DNA from: Acidobacteriaceae bacterium | GTDB lineage: Bacteria; Acidobacteriota; Terriglobia; Terriglobales; Acidobacteriaceae | Reading direction: 5' to 3' | NCBI GenBank assembly: GCA_003139095.1 | Contig: PLHW01000025.1 | Span: 62,389 to 101,534, forward strand | Length of the DNA stretch: 39,146 nucleotides | Shown here: positions 33,442-39,146 of the stretch, one piece after another | How positions within the stretch are numbered: the first letter of the stretch is position 1 | How the letters are laid out: each line of letters opens with the position of its first letter | Made by a program: the position numbers and the translations under genes | The notes under the pieces: generated by a model | What the model saw: the letters and a program-made list of their open reading frames with translations, nothing else | Told to the model about the DNA's origin: nothing | Database searches by the model: none

Positions 33442-34131
33442 GTGAACCGCGCCGATGCAGGTTCCCGAACCGTTTTTCTGTTCGACGTCGACAATACGCT
33501 CGTCGATAACGATCGCATCGAAATCGATTTGAAGCGCCGCCTGAAGAGTAAGGTGGGCGCAGACGCGGGGCGCTATTGGGAGCTGTTCGAGCAATTGCGC
33601 TCCGAGCTTGGGTATGCCGATTACCTGGGGGCGCTGCAAAGCTACCGGATCGAGCGGCCCCGCGATCCGCAACTGCTGGAAGTTTCCTACTTCATGGTGA
33701 ACTATCCGTTTGCGAATCGGCTGTTTCCCGAGTCGCTGGATGCGGTGGAGCACGTTCGTTGCCTCGGCCAGCCGGTCATTCTGAGCGATGGCGATGTAGT
33801 GTTTCAGCCGCGCAAGGTGGATCGCTCGGGCTTATACGATGTGTTCGAGGGCCATGTATTGATTTATGTACACAAGGAGAAGGAACTGCCGGATGTGGAA
33901 GCGAAGTATCCAGCAGCGCACTACGTGATGATCGACGACAAGGTGCGCATTCTGGCGGCGATCAAGGAGCATTGGGGGGCGCGGGTGACGACGATTTTTC
34001 CGCGGCAGGGACATTACGCGCTGGACGCGGCGCAGGTGGCGCAGTATGCGAAGCCCGACATTACGATCGAGCGCATCGGCGAATTGCAGAAATTGTCGCT
34101 GGAGGAAATCTTGCGGGCGGCAGGGAAGTAA
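33442..34131 (+). CDS. HAD-family hydrolase
   Basis: This 229-aa protein from a GTG start with GGGAG five bases upstream has the HAD motif I FLFDVDNTLVDND (nucleophile Asp15, Asp17), motif II VILSDGD, motif III lysine in the KEKELPDVEAKYP region and motif IV HYVMIDDK. The helical cap between motifs I and II is C1-type. These enzymes are mainly phosphatases for sugar phosphates, nucleotides or similar small molecules. The substrate is not evident. It converges on the TauE-like gene. Confidence 0.85.
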   Translation: MNRADAGSRTVFLFDVDNTLVDNDRIEIDLKRRLKSKVGADAGRYWELFEQLRSELGYADYLGALQSYRIERPRDPQLLEVSYFMVNYPFANRLFPESLDAVEHVRCLGQPVILSDGDVVFQPRKVDRSGLYDVFEGHVLIYVHKEKELPDVEAKYPAAHYVMIDDKVRILAAIKEHWGARVTTIFPRQGHYALDAAQVAQYAKPDITIERIGELQKLSLEEILRAAGK

Positions 34132-34164
34132 AGAAATTGGCGCGCGTAAGAGAGCGAACTCCGG

Positions 34165-34929
34165 CTAGATGTAGGCCTTCCAGAAAAAATACACGGTCAT
34201 ACCCGTGCCAACGACAATCACGAACCAGCGAATCCATGCCTGCGGCAGCTTCAGCGCGTAATGCGCTCCCAAGTATCCGCCCAGCAGCGCGCCGGCGATC
34301 ATGATGGTGCCTTGCTTCCAGACCACCGCGCCGGCCACGATGAAGGTAATCACCGCGACGCCATTGATGATGCCGCCGAGAACGACTTTGAGGGCGTTCA
34401 TGGCGTGAATATCGGTCATGCCGATGGCGGCGAGCATGGCAAGATTGACGATGCCAACGCCGCCGCCGAAATAGCCTCCATAAACCGCGACGAACAGTTC
34501 GAAGACGCTGGCGAAGACGAGCGCGTTGGAGGAAATGTCGCGCCCCAAGCCTTCTTTGGAGCGGCCCAATCGCCCGCCAAAGACAAAGAGCAGCGTTGCG
34601 CCGAGCATGAGCCAGGGTAAGACGCGCAGAAAGGTCTGCGCGGGCGTGTGCAGCAGAAGATACGCGCCGGCGACGCCTCCGATCAGGCTGGTGATGGCGA
34701 GGGGAACCATGACGCGGCGAGAGAGGTCGAGGCGCTTGCGATAGGCGCCGGTGCTGGCGGTTACGCCCATCCACAATGCGACGGTATTCGTTGCATTCGC
34801 CGCGATGGGAGCGACGCCCGTGAACATGAGGGCGGGGAAGGCGATGAAACTTCCGCCGCCAGCGACGGCGTTGAGCGCGCCGCCGAGCGCGCCCGCGAAA
34901 AACAGGAAGATGGCGGTGTGGACGGGCAA
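34165..34929 (-). CDS. TauE/SafE-family membrane transporter
   Basis: This 254-aa protein has about eight hydrophobic helices and two half-repeats of the family signature: AGALGGALNAVAGGGSFIAFPAL near the N-terminus and VYGGYFGGGVGIVNLAMLAAIG near the middle. The family exports or imports sulfite, sulfonates or other small organosulfur anions. No ATG is available at the expected site. TTG at 34927-34929 gives MPVHTAIFLFFAGALGG, but no Shine-Dalgarno sequence is visible. It is divergent from the polyferredoxin gene across a 134-bp spacer with a CRP/FNR-like site. Confidence 0.85.
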   Translation of the reverse strand: MPVHTAIFLFFAGALGGALNAVAGGGSFIAFPALMFTGVAPIAANATNTVALWMGVTASTGAYRKRLDLSRRVMVPLAITSLIGGVAGAYLLLHTPAQTFLRVLPWLMLGATLLFVFGGRLGRSKEGLGRDISSNALVFASVFELFVAVYGGYFGGGVGIVNLAMLAAIGMTDIHAMNALKVVLGGIINGVAVITFIVAGAVVWKQGTIMIAGALLGGYLGAHYALKLPQAWIRWFVIVVGTGMTVYFFWKAYI

Positions 34930-35002
34930 ATAACAGATGTATCACGGCGAAGCGCCGAGTGGCGAGAGCGGAAAAGTGCCGGGCGCCGAAAAACGCAGGC
35001 CG

Positions 35003-35018
35003 CGTGACATAGGTCACA
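35003..35018. promoter_or_regulatory. CRP/FNR-family operator
   Basis: CGTGACATAGGTCACA fits the CRP-type box TGTGA-N6-TCACA at nine of its ten fixed positions. Its inner arms GTGAC and GTCAC are perfect. It is centred about 53 bases before the polyferredoxin ATG and lies in the divergent spacer with the TauE-like gene, so it may control one or both. Confidence 0.55.
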
Positions 35019-35063
35019 TGCAGCTGTTCACGCGGCGGTTAGCCTGAAATCGAAAGGTTAACG

Positions 35064-36278
35064 ATGGCAACGCAAGCCGAGATCGAAATTGCTCCGGAAG
35101 GACAGGGAAGAGGGCGGGAAAAATCTCCGAAAGCCACAACAGGACGGCTGTGCGAGACGGGCGGCGAGGGGCCGCAGTCGGGGGCAAAACTGGCGTCGAA
35201 ATCAAAGAAGAAACTAGTTCGCCGCACCGACCGCGATTACTCGCAGTTGACGCGGCGCAGTTTTCAGGCGGCATTTCTGCTGCTGAATGGATGGATCGGC
35301 GTCATCTTTTATTTATGGGTGAGGCAATTTGAGCCGGGCGGCGCGCCCACCTCCATGCCCCGCCCGGCGGGCGTTGAGGGCTGGCTGCCGATCGCCGGAC
35401 TGATGAATTTACGTTATTTTCTGCTCTCGCATCATGTGCCGGCGCTGCATCCGGCGGGCATGTTCCTGCTGACCGCATTTCTGGCAATGTCATTTTTATT
35501 CCGCAAGGCATTTTGCAGTTGGCTGTGCCCGGTGGGTGCCGTCTCAGAATATTTGTGGCGAGCGGGGCAGAAGATGTTTCGCAGAAATTTTCATCTGCCG
35601 CGCTGGTTGGACCTTGGGCTTCGGAGTTTGAAGTATGTGCTGCTCGGATTTTTCGTTTGGGCGGTGACATCGATGGCGGCCGACGAACTGGCCGCGTTTA
35701 TGAGCAGCCCGTATGGCGTGATTGCCGACGTGAAGATGCTGAATTTCTTCCGGCACATCGGCGAAGCAGGCGCGATCGTGCTGGGCGTGCTGGTGGTGGC
35801 GTCGCTGTTCATTCAAAATTTCTGGTGCCGCTATCTTTGCCCATACGGCGCGCTGCTAGGAATCGTCGCGCTCGCCAGCCCGACGCGGATTCGGCGCAAC
35901 GCGGAGTCATGCATCGATTGCGCGAAGTGCGCCAAGGCGTGTCCATCGGCGTTGCCGGTCGACAAACTGATCACGATCAAGTCGGCAGAGTGCACGGGCT
36001 GCCTGGAATGCGTGGCCGTGTGCCCGGCAAAAGACGCTTTGAGGCTGACGCTGCCGGCGATTCCGGCGAGAGCTTTTGGGGACAACGAATCCGCGTCGTA
36101 TGCTCCGCGGGTGCCTGTCTGGGCGATGGCGGCGGGAATCGCGGTGCTTTTTTTCGGGATCGTGGGATTCGCGAAGACCGCGGGCCATTGGGATTCGCAG
36201 GTACCGCGCGCGGTATATGAGCAACTCGTGCCAAACGCGGATGAGGCGCGGCATCCGATGCCGGGGGATGTGCGCTAG
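35064..36278 (+). CDS. Membrane polyferredoxin (NapH/CcoG-like 4Fe-4S protein)
   Basis: This 404-aa protein has a soluble basic N-terminus (about 65 residues) and then five or six membrane helices. It has the paired membrane-edge motifs CSWLCPVGA and CRYLCPYGA typical of NapH/NosR/CcoG proteins, and two soluble 4Fe-4S motifs, CIDCAKCAKACP and CTGCLECVAVCP. A last helix (VWAMAAGIAVLFFGIVGFA) precedes the C-terminus. It should carry electrons between the quinol pool or a membrane donor and a periplasmic or cytoplasmic acceptor. No reductase genes adjoin it, so the partner is unknown. A GAAAGG site precedes the ATG. The CRP/FNR-like box upstream fits redox control. Confidence 0.88.
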   Translation: MATQAEIEIAPEGQGRGREKSPKATTGRLCETGGEGPQSGAKLASKSKKKLVRRTDRDYSQLTRRSFQAAFLLLNGWIGVIFYLWVRQFEPGGAPTSMPRPAGVEGWLPIAGLMNLRYFLLSHHVPALHPAGMFLLTAFLAMSFLFRKAFCSWLCPVGAVSEYLWRAGQKMFRRNFHLPRWLDLGLRSLKYVLLGFFVWAVTSMAADELAAFMSSPYGVIADVKMLNFFRHIGEAGAIVLGVLVVASLFIQNFWCRYLCPYGALLGIVALASPTRIRRNAESCIDCAKCAKACPSALPVDKLITIKSAECTGCLECVAVCPAKDALRLTLPAIPARAFGDNESASYAPRVPVWAMAAGIAVLFFGIVGFAKTAGHWDSQVPRAVYEQLVPNADEARHPMPGDVR

Positions 36279-36498
36279 CGAGCGCGCCTCCGGAGCGAGC
36301 AACGTGTGCGCTTCCCGGAAATCTACTACGCTGCTGTGATTTTTCGCCATAAATGAGCAGCATTGCCGCGCGCAGATTACCGCAGTAACTTCTAAGTCAT
36401 TCCGCTTTCCGTTACCGTCGAGATGGCGACATTGCGATGTCGCGACAAATCTCCCCGCCTCTCCGCGCACGACTGAAGACTATTTTGAGCGAGCGTTT
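36279..36498. other. Spacer after the polyferredoxin gene
   Basis: The spacer holds one perfect hairpin, GCGACAT-tgcg-ATGTCGC (36426-36443), and CTTCTAAGTCATT (36389-36401), which looks like a fragment of the repeat found at 9405-9420. No gene is evident. Confidence 0.45.
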
Positions 36499-37518
36499 GT
36501 GCAGAATAAAGATAAAGAACAGGACAAATTTGAGGTGAGTCCAGAGCTATTGGGCCGGCCGATTTGCGAACTGGGGCTGAAGCTCGAGGGATCGCCGGTG
36601 GAGCGGTTCGTCGAGCAACTCTATAGCGAACTGGTGTCGAAGGGACTCGAAAAGCTTCGTCCCGCTTGCTACCTGACGGACGAGTGGGGATGCCCGACGG
36701 GCGAGCCGATCATTGGGATTCCGTTTTACTTGGCAAACGCGGAACTGGCGCAACTGGAAAAGCAGGCGCACGAACTCGAGGATGCGCGGGAAATCATGAT
36801 GTATCTGCGCCACGAGGCTGGGCACGCGTTCACCTATGCTTACAAGCTGCACACCAAGCCCGACTGGAAGGCGAGGTTCGGATCGTTCCGGCGGCCGTAT
36901 CGCGACAACTACCGTCCGGCGCCATTTTCGCGGGACTACGTGCGGCATTTGCCGGGGTGGTATGCGCAGAAACATCCGGAGGAAGATTTTGCGGAAACAT
37001 TTGCGGTGTGGCTGACGCCGCGGTCGAACTGGCGAAAGCGGTACCGCGGATGGCCGGCGATGGAGAAGTTGCGCTATGTGGATCGGGTGGCGCGCAAGCT
37101 GGGGAAGACGGAGCCGCTGCGGCGGCGCGGCGTGACCGACATAACCGTGGATGACATGGAGATGACGGTGGCGGAGTTTTATCACCGGAACGGGAGCGAG
37201 CAGATCGCGGCCAATGAACTGGCCGAGGATACGGACTTGCGCGATTTGTTTCCAGTGTCGAAACGGCGGAAGACGGCGGTGGCAGCGGGCGAGTTTCTGC
37301 ATGAGCATCGCAAAGGGTTGATCGATAAAGTGGCCGAGTGGACGGGAGCGCAGCGTCCGCTGATCAAGACGCTGTTTGACAGCATCGAAAGGCGCGCGGG
37401 CGAGCTTGACCTGCGGGCGGACGCGAAAAACAGCGCGGAGCATCTGGCGGGCGTGACCGCGTATGCGACGGCGCTGGTGATGACGTATGTGGCGAAGGGA
37501 AAGTTTATTCAGCCGTAG
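36499..37518 (+). CDS. Putative zinc-binding metallopeptidase (Peptidase_Mx-like)
   Basis: This 339-aa protein carries a gluzincin-like site: RHEAGHAFTYAY with H105, E106 and H109, then HPEEDFAETFAVWL with E166 as likely third ligand. That spacing and the HPxEDxAETxA block match the PF15887-type 'putative zinc-binding metallo-peptidase'. Those proteins usually also have an N-terminal zinc ribbon, of which only C58 and C65 remain here. The region after residue 200 is charged and helical. No signal peptide is present, so it acts in the cytoplasm. The GTG start has only a weak ribosome-binding site. It is followed on the same strand by the ATP-grasp gene 128 bp away. Confidence 0.8.
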   Translation: MQNKDKEQDKFEVSPELLGRPICELGLKLEGSPVERFVEQLYSELVSKGLEKLRPACYLTDEWGCPTGEPIIGIPFYLANAELAQLEKQAHELEDAREIMMYLRHEAGHAFTYAYKLHTKPDWKARFGSFRRPYRDNYRPAPFSRDYVRHLPGWYAQKHPEEDFAETFAVWLTPRSNWRKRYRGWPAMEKLRYVDRVARKLGKTEPLRRRGVTDITVDDMEMTVAEFYHRNGSEQIAANELAEDTDLRDLFPVSKRRKTAVAAGEFLHEHRKGLIDKVAEWTGAQRPLIKTLFDSIERRAGELDLRADAKNSAEHLAGVTAYATALVMTYVAKGKFIQP

Positions 37519-37646
37519 AAGTGGCTGCTGGCGATTCGCCGCTGGCTACTAGCTACAGCTCATGGTTGCTGGATTCAAAATTGAGGCCAGGCGCAACTGG
37601 ACCTGGTTCATTGGAGGTTGGGCTCGGCGGGTGTTCCGAGCTACTT

Positions 37647-38750
37647 ATGATTGGCACGAAAATGAAAATTGCACTGCTGTATGACTTGTGGAATGAAGAT
37701 CCGGCGGCGGCCGCGTTGAAGGAAGCGGGCGAAGGCGGGCGTCCATCGAATGGAAATGGATGCAAGCGCAAGCCGGCAAAGAAAGTGAAGAAAGAAAAGA
37801 CGGACCGCGAGGAGATTTTTGACGCGCTCGAAAAGCTGGGGCATGAACCGTACAACATCGAACTGGATGGGCGGCCGCAGTCGCTGCATGCGCTGGCGAA
37901 GTGCGATGCGGACTTGATTTTTAATTTGACGGAGTCGTTCGGCGGCGACGATACGCGGGAAATGAATGTGGTGGCGTATCTGGATTTGCTGGGGCTGCGC
38001 TATACGGGAGCGGGGCCGCATGCGATTTTTCTGTCGCAGGATAAGGCGATTGCGAAGAAAATTTTTGCGTTTCACGGGATCAAGACGCCATATTTTGCAA
38101 GCTCGTATCGCGGGCGCATCGAACACGCGCACGATATTTCCTTTCCGCTGATCGTGAAGCCGTCGTGGGAGGATGGATCGATCGGGATCGATGCCGGGTC
38201 GGTGGTGAAGAACGTGAAAGAGTTGATGGAACGGGTCGAGTACATTCAGGATGAGTTCGATTCGCCGGCGCTGATTGAGGAGTACATCGAGGGCCGCGAA
38301 GTGTATGCGGGCGTGCTGGGGAGTTATGAGCGGGCGCAGGTTCTGCCGCTGGTGGAACTCGACTTGTCGCGACTGCCGGAGGGGACGCCGAAGATCGCGA
38401 GCTATGACGTGAAGTTCGAGAAAAATACCGAGGCGTACAAGCTGACGAAGTCGGCGATTGCCGAGGATCTGGATGAGGAGACGCGGAGGCGGCTGTCAGA
38501 TACGGCGCTGGCGGCGTATCGCGCGTTGAAGCTGCGCGATTATGGGCGAGTGGACATGCGGCTGGCGCCGAATGGCGAAGTCTACGTGATCGAGGCGAAT
38601 CCGAATCCGTGGCTGGCGAGCCGGCAGGAATTCGCCATGGCGGCGAAGGCGGCGGGACTCTCGTATACGGAGATGATTGGGACAATTCTGGATCTGGCGA
38701 TGAGCCGGTATTTGAATGCCAGCCTGGTGAACGCGGCGGCGATGCACTAA
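37647..38750 (+). CDS. ATP-grasp ligase, D-Ala-D-Ala ligase-like
   Basis: This 367-aa protein opens MIGTKMKIALLYDLWNEDP and has the ATP-grasp layout: FNLTESFGGDDTREMNVVAYLDLLGLRYTGAG, the lysine-bearing LSQDKAIAKKIFAFHGI, PLIVKPSWEDGSIGID, EEYIEGREVYAGVLG and, at the metal site, GRVDMRLAPNGEVYVIEANPNPWL. The family joins a carboxylate to an amine using ATP. D-Ala-D-Ala ligase is the nearest known activity, but a Lys-rich insert near residues 30-48 (KRKPAKKVKKEKTD) and the absence of cell-wall genes argue for another substrate, perhaps a peptide. ATG at 37662 is an equally possible start. The metallopeptidase upstream is a likely functional partner. Confidence 0.85.
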   Translation: MIGTKMKIALLYDLWNEDPAAAALKEAGEGGRPSNGNGCKRKPAKKVKKEKTDREEIFDALEKLGHEPYNIELDGRPQSLHALAKCDADLIFNLTESFGGDDTREMNVVAYLDLLGLRYTGAGPHAIFLSQDKAIAKKIFAFHGIKTPYFASSYRGRIEHAHDISFPLIVKPSWEDGSIGIDAGSVVKNVKELMERVEYIQDEFDSPALIEEYIEGREVYAGVLGSYERAQVLPLVELDLSRLPEGTPKIASYDVKFEKNTEAYKLTKSAIAEDLDEETRRRLSDTALAAYRALKLRDYGRVDMRLAPNGEVYVIEANPNPWLASRQEFAMAAKAAGLSYTEMIGTILDLAMSRYLNASLVNAAAMH

Positions 38751-38838
38751 CTTAGTGTTCCGGCTGGCATTAAGGGGAGGCTTTCATCGCGGTGTACCAA
38801 AACTCAGGCTGGTCATGTTCTCGTTCAGAATGATTAGT

Positions 38839-38857
38839 GACACTCGAATAGAGTGTC
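38839..38857. repeat. Short palindrome before the transposase fragment
   Basis: GACACTC (38839-38845) and GAGTGTC (38851-38857) are perfect arms around GAATA, directly ahead of the transposase reading frame. It may belong to the left end of the insertion sequence, but no terminal inverted repeat could be confirmed since the other end is missing. Confidence 0.4.
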
Positions 38858-38860
38858 GGA

Positions 38861-39142
38861 ATGCAAATACGCAACGGGAAACCACCCGGGTCGAGCCGGC
38901 TGGCTCGGACCGGAGTGGAGTTAAGTCGGGAAGGTCGAGTGCGGTTGGCCGGGATGGACTTCTATGGTCGCTGCGGCAACGTAGCCCAGACTTGCCGTCA
39001 CTTTGGCATCAGCCGCCAGACTTTCTATCGCTGGCAGCGCCGCTATGATCCGTACGATTTAACGACGCTGGAAGGGCGCAGTCATTGTCCCCGGCGACGA
39101 CGCCAGCCGACTTGGTCTTTGCTCTTATTGATGATCACATAA
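38861..39142 (+). pseudogene. IS481-type transposase, N-terminal fragment
   Basis: These 93 residues contain the helix-turn-helix head of an IS481/integrase-core transposase: LARTGVELSREGRVRLAGMDFYGRCGNVAQTCRHFGISRQTFYRWQRRYDPYDLTTLEGRSH, then PRRRRQPTWS. Full proteins continue with a DDE catalytic domain of about 250 residues. Here the sequence departs from the family right after TWS, reads LLLLMIT and stops at 39140-39142, four bases before the window ends. This is either a frameshift or deletion, or an assembly edge within the element. No DDE residues are present, so the copy shown cannot transpose. Confidence 0.7.
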
Positions 39143-39146
39143 TATA

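Overview
This window looks like GC-rich chromosomal DNA of an acidobacterium (Acidobacteriota, Terriglobia/Koribacter-like). The evidence is a large TonB-dependent receptor with an N-terminal carboxypeptidase-regulatory domain, several kinds of short intergenic repeats of a type common in that phylum, and a mix of housekeeping genes (ffh, polA, clpB, hsp20, rlmI-like) with small secreted hypotheticals. No rRNA, tRNA, CRISPR array or prophage was seen.

Layout. 1-3.7 kb: the tail of an unidentified gene, then on the minus strand a 954-aa TonB-dependent receptor preceded by a small Cys/His-rich exported protein. 3.9-8.7 kb: a compact plus-strand operon with an RsbRD_N-domain protein, a 4-hydroxybutyrate/acetate-type CoA-transferase, a two-cluster ferredoxin, and the alpha and fused beta-gamma subunits of a 2-oxoacid:ferredoxin oxidoreductase. 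Together they should interconvert a carboxylic acid, its acyl-CoA and a 2-oxoacid. 8.7-11.4 kb: a DUF1801 protein, a repeat array, a cysteine-desulfurase-like enzyme and repeat-rich spacer. 11.4-19.7 kb: ffh, an AMIN/Sel1-repeat exported protein, a methyltransferase, a histone-deacetylase-family hydrolase and polA. 19.7-28.9 kb, all on the minus strand: clpB, hsp20, an RlmI-like rRNA methyltransferase, a Tat-exported HisC-like aminotransferase, and a TMTC-like membrane/TPR protein coupled to a zinc-ribbon coiled-coil protein. 29-39.1 kb: an exported M49 peptidase, small hypotheticals, a HAD hydrolase, a TauE/SafE exporter divergent from a membrane polyferredoxin with a CRP/FNR-like site between them, a zinc metallopeptidase paired with an ATP-grasp ligase, and a broken IS transposase at the window edge.

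The strongest large-scale signal is a strand-composition switch near 20 kb. To its left the plus strand is C-rich, whichever strand the genes lie on; to its right it is G-rich. That is the polarity expected at a replication origin. A near-perfect ParB-type parS palindrome sits at 19738-19753, about 0.3-0.4 kb from the switch, although there is no dnaA gene and I found no DnaA-box cluster. Other notable items are four intergenic arrays with an 8-bp period, a degenerate repeat array at 9.3-9.5 kb, a 15-bp tandem repeat that carries the ffh start codon, and a consensus promoter plus hairpin ahead of hsp20.
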